This document shows, piece after piece, positions 29,691 to 36,594 of a DNA stretch of 36,594 nucleotides. The stretch is from Peptococcaceae bacterium (GTDB lineage Bacteria; Bacillota; Peptococcia; Peptococcales; Peptococcaceae). Position numbers and translations under genes: made by a program. Each line of letters opens with the position of its first letter. Within the stretch, counting starts at the first letter, position 1. Below the pieces are notes generated by a model. That model worked only from the letters and a program-made list of their open reading frames with translations, ran no database searches and was not told where the DNA came from. Where the stretch lies: contig JAHZHI010000008.1 in the NCBI GenBank assembly GCA_019420345.1, forward strand, positions 1-36,594, written 5' to 3'.

Positions 29691-31564
29691 GTATAGCGGT
29701 CTCAAAATCCAATGGGAGCCAAAAAAGCATTATTCGTTGGCTGGATGCCAACATTGAACGTGTATTATTGATGGCTTCGTTAATCGTGATTATTTTCTTA
29801 ATGTCCTATCAAACGATTGGACGTTATATATTAGTGGAAGTATTAGGGCTCAATCTTAATCTTGCTTGGACAGAAGAAGCTTCCCGGTTCATCTTTATTT
29901 GGATGACTTATTTGGCAGTGCCAATTTCTATTCGTCATCGCAATATGATACGTGTAACAGCTGTCGTAGATCGATTGTCAAAAAGATGGCAGGATGCACT
30001 GTGGGCAATGGCTGATGTATTATTTTTCATCCTAGGCAGCAGCATTTTTTACTATGGTGTGCGACACGTTAGCATGTTGATATCTTTTCCTCAGACAACA
30101 GCGGTATTGGGCATGCAGTATTCAATTGTGTATTTAATATTACCAATCGGGTTCGGTCTTATCATACTTCGGTTGGGACAGGATCTTTATCGCCTTGTTA
30201 ATGAAAGTGGATATCGTCCTTTTATTGAAGGTGTTGTTATCGCTGCAGTTGTTATGGTGCCTTCGTTAATTGGTATAGAACTTCCTTCAGCAATTTGGTT
30301 GTTTGGTTATTTTGCTGTTTTTGTTGTTCTTGGCGTACCTGTTGCAATTAGTTTGGGTTTGTCCGCTTTTGTTACCATGTATGCAGCGGCCACACTGCCA
30401 ATCAACTATATTGCGACACAAAGTTTTACGGCTATCGATAATGTTACGATTATGGCCATTCCATTTTTTATCGCTGCTGGTACATTTATGGGAGAAGGCG
30501 GCCTTTCAGAACGTCTTTTGAAATTGGCAGATAATATGTTGGGCCGATTGCATGGTGGTTTTGGGATGGCTACGGTTCTCACTTGTATGCTTTTTGCAGC
30601 TATGAGTGGATCTGGACCGGCAACCGTTGCAGCCATCGGGAGTTTGACCATTCCGGCAATGGTAGCACGTGGTTATAATAAAAATTTTGCTGCTGCGCTG
30701 GTGGCTGCTTCAGGCTCCATTGGTGTAATGATCCCGCCATCTAATCCGTTTGTGGTTTATGGGGTATCGTCTAATACCTCCATCGGAGATTTATTCATGG
30801 CTGGTATTGTTCCTGGTGTTGCCGTTGGGATCGTGCTGATGCTTTACACATTTTATTTGGCAAAAAAGAACGATTGGCATGGGTATACGTTGGAGCATCC
30901 ATTAAAGCAAATTGCTGCATCTTTATGGGACGCCAAATGGGCGCTTATGGTGCCAATTATTATTCTTGGTGGCATTTATAGTGGCTTGATGACGCCAACT
31001 GAATCTGCAGCCGTTGCAGCTCTGTATGGATTGCTCGTTGGCTGTTTCCTGTATAAAGGTTTAAATCGCAACAACCTTGGTACATGCTTGGTGGATTCAT
31101 CGGAAACGTCGGCAACTGTTATTTTGTTGATGGCAATGGCGACAATTTTTGGGAATATTTTGACGTTAGAAAATATCCCTTCTACCATTGCTGAGTTTAT
31201 TTTGGGTATTTCTTCCAGCAAGATTCTCATTCTCTTGATTATTAATATTTTATTGCTGTTTGTAGGGATGTTTATGGAGACATTGGCAGCCATCGTTATT
31301 CTTACACCAATTCTTTTGCCAATTGTAACTCAGCTTGGCGTTGACCCGGTTCATTTTGGGGTCATTATGGTTGTCAACTTGGCCATTGGCTTTATCACTC
31401 CTCCAGTAGGTGTCAATCTCTTTGTTGCCAGTGGGATTGCAAATCTAAAATTGGAGAATATTGCAAAAGCTGCAATGCCAATGCTTGGATTGATGCTTCT
31501 GCTGTTATTGCTGTTGACGTATATCCCTGATATTTGTTTGTGGCTTCCTGGGCTGGCTAAGTAG
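29687..31564 (+). CDS. Fused TRAP transporter small and large membrane subunits (DctQM)
   Basis: A 625-residue polytopic protein joining both TRAP membrane subunits. Residues 1-185 form the DctQ part (four helices, with W-T-E-E-A-S-R-F-I-F-I-W as the family mark). Residues about 190-625 form DctM, with M-A-I-P-F-F-I-A-A-G-T-F-M and S-G-S-G-P-A-T-V-A-A-I-G. It drives sodium-coupled uptake with the binding protein encoded upstream. Translation is coupled through ATGA. About 190 nt of AT-rich sequence without another gene separates it from islA. Confidence 0.92.
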   Translation: MSIAVSKSNGSQKSIIRWLDANIERVLLMASLIVIIFLMSYQTIGRYILVEVLGLNLNLAWTEEASRFIFIWMTYLAVPISIRHRNMIRVTAVVDRLSKRWQDALWAMADVLFFILGSSIFYYGVRHVSMLISFPQTTAVLGMQYSIVYLILPIGFGLIILRLGQDLYRLVNESGYRPFIEGVVIAAVVMVPSLIGIELPSAIWLFGYFAVFVVLGVPVAISLGLSAFVTMYAAATLPINYIATQSFTAIDNVTIMAIPFFIAAGTFMGEGGLSERLLKLADNMLGRLHGGFGMATVLTCMLFAAMSGSGPATVAAIGSLTIPAMVARGYNKNFAAALVAASGSIGVMIPPSNPFVVYGVSSNTSIGDLFMAGIVPGVAVGIVLMLYTFYLAKKNDWHGYTLEHPLKQIAASLWDAKWALMVPIIILGGIYSGLMTPTESAAVAALYGLLVGCFLYKGLNRNNLGTCLVDSSETSATVILLMAMATIFGNILTLENIPSTIAEFILGISSSKILILLIINILLLFVGMFMETLAAIVILTPILLPIVTQLGVDPVHFGVIMVVNLAIGFITPPVGVNLFVASGIANLKLENIAKAAMPMLGLMLLLLLLLTYIPDICLWLPGLAK

Positions 31565-31756
31565 TATTTGTGCAGTAGATGCTTCAAGGATCGCGGCAAT
31601 TACGTTACAACTCCTGGGTGTAGCTGTTTATAGGATGAGACACAGAGTAGTGACTGAGTGATTGTATTGTTGAAAATATGAGAGATAATAAAACCAGATA
31701 AAGGAATCTGATGATAATTATAAAACATGAAAGAAATATGAAAGGATGATTATAAA

Positions 31757-34294
31757 ATGACGAATGAAACAATTCCCTTCCAAACAAATGATGCGGTGGA
31801 AACTCCAGATGCTTGCTGCCATGTTTTATCACCACATGAACAAAAATTAGCAGATGACCGTGCGGGACGTAAAGGTTATCGTCAAGGCCGTGAACGTGTT
31901 TATTCCATTTTGGATGGTGTCAGTGGTGTAACACCAAAGATCGATGTTGAGCGTGGTAAGTATTTCACTGAATCCATGAAAGAAACTGAAGGTGAAATGC
32001 TTTGCCTGCGTTGGGCAAAGGCTTTAATGCACATTGCTAAGAATATTGACATTTACATTGAAGACAACAATCTGTTGGTTGGCCGCGCTGGTGCAAAACC
32101 AGGTCGTTACGGCATTTTGTTCCCAGAATTGGATGGCAACATTTATGCAGAAGCTTTAAAAGGATTGAAAGAACGTGCAGAATCACCATTTGATTATGAT
32201 GAAGAGGATGCGCGCGTTATGGTAGAAGAAATTGCGCCATATTGGGAAGGTAAGACCTTCTTTGAAGATTTGACGAAGGCGCTTCCTGAAGATACTTATA
32301 AACTGACTTATGATAAAGATGATCCAATGAAATCCACTTATATTGTTAATGAAACGGCATCTTTCCGTTCATCTATTCAGTGGGTTCATGATTATGAAAA
32401 AATATTGAAAGTAGGTTTTAAAGGCGTAAAAGAAGAAGCACAAGCAATGCTTGATCAGCTGGATCCATTAAGCCCTGTAGATAACGCAGAAAAGAAGCCA
32501 TTCCTGGAAGCTATTATTATCGTATCCGATGCAATTGTTCTTTGGGCACATCGTTATGGTGATAAAGCACGTGAAATGGCGATGACAATGGATGATCCTG
32601 TACGCAAGAAAGAGTTGGAAGAAATTGCAGATCGTTGCTATCGCGTTCCAGAATTTCCTGCTCAGAATTTCCGTGATGCAGTACAGAGCCAATGGTTTAC
32701 GCAAATGTTTTCTCGTATCGAACAGAAAACAGGGACCATCATTTCTAATGGTCGTATGGATCAGTACCTATATCCATATTTTAAAGCTGATAAAGAAGCC
32801 GGCATTTTGACCGATCAGCAGGCAATGGAACTTTTGGAATGCATGTGGGTTTCCATGGCAGAATTCGTTGACCTGTACATTTCTCCAACAGGTGGTGCCT
32901 TCAATGAAGGGTATGCACATTGGGAAGCTGTCACCATTGGTGGGCAGACCCCATATGGTGAAGACGCAACCAATGAGTTGACGTATCTGTTCTTACGTTC
33001 TAAGCAAGAATTCCCACTGAATTATCCAGACTTGGCTGCACGTATTCATGCAACTTCACCTGAACGTTATTTGGTGGAAGTTGCGAAGACCATTAAAGAA
33101 GGAACTGGTTTCCCTAAACTGATCAATGATGAAGAAGTTGTACCATTGCTTTTGGCTAAAGGCGCTCAATTTGAAGAGGCATATGATTATGCTGTGTCTG
33201 GTTGCGCTGAATGTCGTATGCCGAATAGAGATACGTATACCTCAAGCTGTGCCTATGTCAACTTTGCGTCTGCCGTTGAAATGGTTCTTTATAATGGTAA
33301 AACCTTGCATACCGGAGATGAAGTACTCAGCATTGAAACAGGAGATCCAAATAAATTTGAGACATTTGATGAATTTATGGATGCTTATTATAAGCAAGTT
33401 GATAATCTCCTCAAGCATGCATTTATCCAGCAATACCATATCATTCGTTTGCGTGCAGAACATTTTGCAACCCCACTGGGTTCCTCCATGCACAAGCTTT
33501 GCATGAAATATAACATCGATTTGCATCAGCCAAATATTCCTGAAGGTATTGACCTTGGGTATTTTGAATTGATGGGTTATGGTACAGTTGTTGATTCTCT
33601 GGCAGCAATTAAGAAACTCGTCTTTGAAGATAAAATCTTGACCATGCAGGAAGTTATTGATGCCTGCAAGAATAATTTTGAAGGCTATGAAGTGGCACGC
33701 CAATATATGCTGAATGCGCCAAAATATGGCAATGATGATGGTTATGCAGATTCTATTGCTAAAGATGTTGATAAGCATGCAGTAGAATTTACACGTGCAT
33801 ATTCTAAAGAACTCGGTGTACAGTTGGATCTGCGCCTTGTTCCATTCACCAGCCATGTTCCATTTGGTAAAGTTGTTGGTGCAACGCCTAATGGCCGCCT
33901 GGATACGATGCCACTTTCTGATGGTTCTTCTCCAACGCAGGGCATGGATGTTAATGGCCCTACAGCAATTCTGTTATCCAACTATCATTCTAAAAACTAT
34001 GAATATCGTAACCGTGCAGCTCGTTTGCTGAATATCAAATTCTCTCCAAACTGCTTGGCTGGCGAAGACGGAACGAAGAAGCTGGTTAACTTTATCCGCA
34101 CTTGGTGCGATTTAAAATTGTGGCATGTTCAGTTTAATGTCGTTAATAAAGAGACTTTGATTGAAGCGAAGAAACATCCAGATGATTACCGTGGCCTTAT
34201 TGTACGTGTTGCCGGATACAGTGCTTACTTCTGTGAACTTTCTCCAGATTTACAGGATGACCTGATTGCACGTACTACCCAAGAAGCCATTTAA
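31757..34294 (+). CDS. islA: Isethionate sulfite-lyase (glycyl radical enzyme)
   Basis: An 845-residue cytoplasmic GRE that splits isethionate (2-hydroxyethanesulfonate) into acetaldehyde and sulfite. Catalytic Cys483 and Glu485 lie in S-G-C-A-E-C-R-M-P-N-R-D, and radical Gly820 in V-R-V-A-G-Y-S-A-Y-F. The residues I recall for the Bilophila enzyme (Arg189, Gln193, Trp374, Cys468, Glu470, Arg678, Phe682, Gly805) are all here at a constant offset of 15: Arg204, Gln208, Trp389, Cys483, Glu485, Arg693, Phe697, Gly820. The offset probably reflects a longer N-terminus. The context (TRAP uptake, activase, TauE/SafE) agrees. AAAGGA lies 10 nt before the ATG. No acetaldehyde-processing enzyme is in the operon; housekeeping enzymes presumably do this. 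Confidence 0.93.
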   Translation: MTNETIPFQTNDAVETPDACCHVLSPHEQKLADDRAGRKGYRQGRERVYSILDGVSGVTPKIDVERGKYFTESMKETEGEMLCLRWAKALMHIAKNIDIYIEDNNLLVGRAGAKPGRYGILFPELDGNIYAEALKGLKERAESPFDYDEEDARVMVEEIAPYWEGKTFFEDLTKALPEDTYKLTYDKDDPMKSTYIVNETASFRSSIQWVHDYEKILKVGFKGVKEEAQAMLDQLDPLSPVDNAEKKPFLEAIIIVSDAIVLWAHRYGDKAREMAMTMDDPVRKKELEEIADRCYRVPEFPAQNFRDAVQSQWFTQMFSRIEQKTGTIISNGRMDQYLYPYFKADKEAGILTDQQAMELLECMWVSMAEFVDLYISPTGGAFNEGYAHWEAVTIGGQTPYGEDATNELTYLFLRSKQEFPLNYPDLAARIHATSPERYLVEVAKTIKEGTGFPKLINDEEVVPLLLAKGAQFEEAYDYAVSGCAECRMPNRDTYTSSCAYVNFASAVEMVLYNGKTLHTGDEVLSIETGDPNKFETFDEFMDAYYKQVDNLLKHAFIQQYHIIRLRAEHFATPLGSSMHKLCMKYNIDLHQPNIPEGIDLGYFELMGYGTVVDSLAAIKKLVFEDKILTMQEVIDACKNNFEGYEVARQYMLNAPKYGNDDGYADSIAKDVDKHAVEFTRAYSKELGVQLDLRLVPFTSHVPFGKVVGATPNGRLDTMPLSDGSSPTQGMDVNGPTAILLSNYHSKNYEYRNRAARLLNIKFSPNCLAGEDGTKKLVNFIRTWCDLKLWHVQFNVVNKETLIEAKKHPDDYRGLIVRVAGYSAYFCELSPDLQDDLIARTTQEAI

Positions 34295-34311
34295 CAGACG
34301 TTAGATGTCTT

Positions 34312-34344
34312 AACAGCCGTTGTCTGTGTAGACAACGGCTGTTT
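34312..34344 (+). terminator. Hairpin between islA and islB
   Basis: AACAGCCGTTGTCT (34312-34325) pairs perfectly with AGACAACGGCTGTT (34330-34343), 14 bp with loop GTGT, followed by a single further T. The short T-tail suggests partial termination or RNA stabilisation rather than a full stop. It sits as the hairpin at 4570 does between GRE1 and its activase. Confidence 0.75.
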
Positions 34345-34360
34345 TAGAAAGGAGAAAAAC

Positions 34361-35251
34361 ATGATTAAAGGTACTGTTTTTAATATGCAGCACTATTCCG
34401 TTCATGATGGGCCGGGAATTCGTACCATTGTTTTTTTGAAAGGCTGTCCGTTGAATTGCCGTTGGTGTTCGAATCCAGAAAGTCATTATGCATCACCAGA
34501 AGTTGCATTTAATCAAGATAAATGCATTGGCTCAGCATGCAAGATTTGTCAAAATCATGCACCAAATCATATTTTTTGGGATGATGTGGAAGACAGGCCA
34601 AAGCTTTCAAATCATCGTGCAGAAGAAGTCGTGAAGGCGGCACATTTGTGCCCAGCAAAAGCAATGACTGTCTATGGAAAAGAAATGTCTGTCGATGAGG
34701 TGCTGCGTGAAGTCGAAAAGGATGGAACGTTTTATGCGCGTTCAGGCGGCGGCGTTACTTTCAGCGGTGGAGAACCACTGATGCAGCGGGATTTCTTAAA
34801 AGAGCTGGTTTCAGAGTGTAAAAATCGCAGTATTCATACTGCAATTGAAACAACAGCATTTGCTCAATGGGAAGATGTACAATCGATTATTGCTGATTTA
34901 GACTATCTATTGGTGGATATTAAGCATATTGATCCAATGAAGCATAAAGAATGGACCGGAGTGACGAACGAGGTAACACTGGAAAATTTGAAGCACATTC
35001 GTCAGGAATTTCCGAACAAACCAATGCGTGTTCGTACGCCAGTCATTCCCGGATTCAATGATGATGTGATGACGCTAAAAGCAATTGCTGATTTTGTAAA
35101 AACGGAGTTGCCAAATACGGAGTATGAATTGTTGAAATACCATCGTTTTGGGTTAAATAAATATGAATTTATCGGTCAAGAGTATCCTTTGGATCGTGAT
35201 CTTGAATTAGAACAGGAACGTTTCGATGCATTTAAAGAATTGGTCAAATAG
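34361..35251 (+). CDS. islB: Isethionate sulfite-lyase activating enzyme (radical SAM)
   Basis: A 296-residue activase that installs the radical on Gly820 of IslA. The canonical H-D-G-P-G-I-R-T is present near residue 15, with the radical-SAM cysteines at 29, 33 and 36 and S-G-G-E-P downstream. The insert expected to hold two extra 4Fe-4S clusters is altered: only Cys55, Cys60, Cys63 and Cys97 are visible, spaced C-x4-C-x2-C...C-P, so it probably binds one cluster. GAAAGGAG precedes the ATG. It follows islA and its hairpin and lies 11 nt before the next gene. Confidence 0.92.
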   Translation: MIKGTVFNMQHYSVHDGPGIRTIVFLKGCPLNCRWCSNPESHYASPEVAFNQDKCIGSACKICQNHAPNHIFWDDVEDRPKLSNHRAEEVVKAAHLCPAKAMTVYGKEMSVDEVLREVEKDGTFYARSGGGVTFSGGEPLMQRDFLKELVSECKNRSIHTAIETTAFAQWEDVQSIIADLDYLLVDIKHIDPMKHKEWTGVTNEVTLENLKHIRQEFPNKPMRVRTPVIPGFNDDVMTLKAIADFVKTELPNTEYELLKYHRFGLNKYEFIGQEYPLDRDLELEQERFDAFKELVK

Positions 35252-35262
35252 GAGGATGAATA

Positions 35263-36105
35263 ATGGCTATTATTGATTGTCGCTTTAGACCTCATACAGA
35301 GAGCATTTTAAGAGGATTAACGGAAAGTCCAATTTTTAGAGATGGGCTTTTGGCTATGGGGATGGATTTGGATGAATATGTTGCAGGCGCAGAATCTGTT
35401 TCTAAAATTTGTAAGGATTTGCGTGATTTTGGCATTGAAAAAGCCGTATTGGTTGGGCGTGATGCTGAAACGACCTATGGCTTCAAACCAAATAATGATG
35501 AATTGAAAAAGTTTGTTGACGAAGATCCAGATCTGTTTTGTGCATTTGCGGGATTGGATCCACATAAAGGAATGGATGCCATACGAGAATTGGATCATTT
35601 GGTAAAAGATGAAGGGTTTGTAGGTGCAGCAACAGATCCTATCTATAACCGTTTGCCGATTGATCACGCAAAGTTTTATCCAATTTATGCAAAATGCTGT
35701 GAACTAGAGATTCCTATTGTTATCACAACAGGTCCTGCTCGTTTTACCCAAGGCACAGTGGCAAACTTTGCACATCCAGATCAGATTGATCGAGTGGCCA
35801 ATGATTTTCCAGAATTGCGCATGATCATTAGTCATGGCGCTTGGCCATATATTCAAGAGATGATTGGCTGCGCATTTAGAAATAAGAATGTTTATGTAGA
35901 ATGTTCAGAGTATGAAAAATATCCTGGAAGTAATGCCTTTATTGAAGCTGCGAAAGGCATTCTGCAAGATCGTGTTGTTTTTGCGAGTGCGCATCCATTT
36001 GTTCATTATAAAGATGCGGTCGCATTGTATAATGAATTTGGGTTTACCGATGAAATAAAAGAAAAAATAATGTATCAAAATGCAGCACGTGTTCTTGGAT
36101 TATAA
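35263..36105 (+). CDS. Amidohydrolase_2-like protein lacking usual metal ligands
   Basis: A 280-residue soluble TIM-barrel protein of the amidohydrolase_2 type. The usual N-terminal H-x-H is replaced by R-F-R in I-D-C-R-F-R-P (4-10). The strand normally giving a His reads I-V-I-T-T-G-P (152-158). His191 in I-S-H-G-A-W-P remains. The closing G-S-D-x-P reads A-S-A-H-P (241-245), so the catalytic Asp is missing. It may be non-hydrolytic, metal-free or a binding protein. GGAGG is upstream and the gene lies 11 nt after islB, so it is in the isl operon. Its role in isethionate use is unknown. Confidence 0.8.
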   Translation: MAIIDCRFRPHTESILRGLTESPIFRDGLLAMGMDLDEYVAGAESVSKICKDLRDFGIEKAVLVGRDAETTYGFKPNNDELKKFVDEDPDLFCAFAGLDPHKGMDAIRELDHLVKDEGFVGAATDPIYNRLPIDHAKFYPIYAKCCELEIPIVITTGPARFTQGTVANFAHPDQIDRVANDFPELRMIISHGAWPYIQEMIGCAFRNKNVYVECSEYEKYPGSNAFIEAAKGILQDRVVFASAHPFVHYKDAVALYNEFGFTDEIKEKIMYQNAARVLGL

Positions 36106-36136
36106 AAATGAGAACGGGATTTATGTTTCGCGCTAT

Positions 36137-36168
36137 AAGAGGCTGTCACTTAGTGGCAGCCTCTTTGT
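36137..36168 (+). terminator. Terminator or processing hairpin after the amidohydrolase gene
   Basis: AAGAGGCTG (36137-36145) pairs with CAGCCTCTT (36157-36165), extended inward past a T-G pair, with a short T-run on the 3' side. Confidence 0.75.
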
Positions 36169-36277
36169 CGTAAATGCTTCTGTAGATTGATGATTGTAGT
36201 GAAGAGGTGTAATATGATTGCAGGCCATTCATGGTTTGCATTTGAATGAGAATGCAAGGGAAAAAGGAGGGGCGTTC

Positions 36278-36594
36278 ATGCTCGGTACTATTTTTGCGTT
36301 TTTCGGGATTGTTTTAGCAGCTTCATTGGTACAGGGAATTAGCGGTTTTGCTTTTAATATGGTTGTTTTAATGGTTTTTCCATACATATTTAGTTATACA
36401 GAATCCTTGGCAATGGGCTCTCTGCTTGCTGTTGCAGCAAATTTTTATAATGTCTACCTTTATCATAAAAAAATAGATTGGACATGGATTTTCCGTTGGC
36501 TGGCGGTATATTTTGTTGCTGATTTAGTTGCAGTTTTTGTATGGCGAATTGTCAAGTCAAGTGCAACACCTCAGAATGATACAATTCAAACGGT
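36278..36594 (+). CDS. TauE/SafE family permease 3, cut by the window end
   Basis: The first 105 codons of a membrane protein that runs off the right edge. It begins M-L-G-T-I-F-A-F-F-G-I-V and contains L-V-Q-G-I-S-G-F-A-F-N-M-V-V-L-M-V-F-P, almost the same as the permease at 26176, so the two are close paralogues. AAAAAGGAGGGG upstream supports the start. Placed after islA-islB it is the natural exporter for sulfite released from isethionate, though other anions cannot be excluded. Confidence 0.85.
   Translation, partial: MLGTIFAFFGIVLAASLVQGISGFAFNMVVLMVFPYIFSYTESLAMGSLLAVAANFYNVYLYHKKIDWTWIFRWLAVYFVADLVAVFVWRIVKSSATPQNDTIQT

Overview
The window looks like chromosomal DNA of an anaerobic Gram-positive bacterium (Bacillota, Clostridia-like; inferred, not proven). 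The reasons are strong AGGAGG ribosome binding sites, TTGACA/TATAAT promoters, many intrinsic terminators, two oxygen-sensitive glycyl radical enzymes (GREs) with radical-SAM activases, a DUF4405 protein, a TPR-DUF4037-DUF4125 operon and an FMN-binding lipoprotein. No rRNA, tRNA, CRISPR array, transposase or phage gene was seen.

Layout. 200-1413: a DUF4405 membrane protein overlapping a GNAT acetyltransferase. 1488-12343: a long left-to-right cluster with a DUF3870 gene, a promoter plus structured leader ending in a terminator, a GRE of unknown substrate (GRE1), its activase, two DASS/SLC13-type anion transporters around an MBL-fold hydrolase, a zinc alcohol dehydrogenase, a TauE/SafE permease, a cupin and a second MBL-fold hydrolase. 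12506-13483: hemB. 13538-15947 (minus): TPR, DUF4037 and DUF4125. 16162-23434: an ABC exporter, a two-component system, three paralogous zinc-ribbon membrane proteins, two copies of a small-peptide element resembling a type I toxin, and an XRE regulator. 23496-25632: redox genes. 25777-26063: a structured RNA candidate with its own promoter and terminator. 26176-26904: another TauE/SafE permease.

27427-36594 is an isethionate catabolic locus: LysR regulator, TRAP binding protein, fused TRAP membrane subunits, isethionate sulfite-lyase (islA), its activase (islB), an amidohydrolase-like protein that seems to lack metal ligands, and a TauE/SafE permease cut by the window edge. Inferred flow: TRAP imports isethionate, IslA with IslB splits it to acetaldehyde and sulfite, and TauE/SafE exports the sulfite. 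No dissimilatory sulfite reductase is in view.

The most interesting system is the GRE1 cluster. GRE1 is clearly related to IslA and keeps the radical residues, but every sulfonate-pocket residue I can map is changed, and it sits with anion transporters, lactonase-type hydrolases, a dehydrogenase and a TauE/SafE permease. It is probably an undescribed anaerobic pathway for a small anionic substrate. The two GRE regions are AT-rich by eye, while 9262-26904 is GC-richer, so the composition changes in the middle of the GRE1 cluster.
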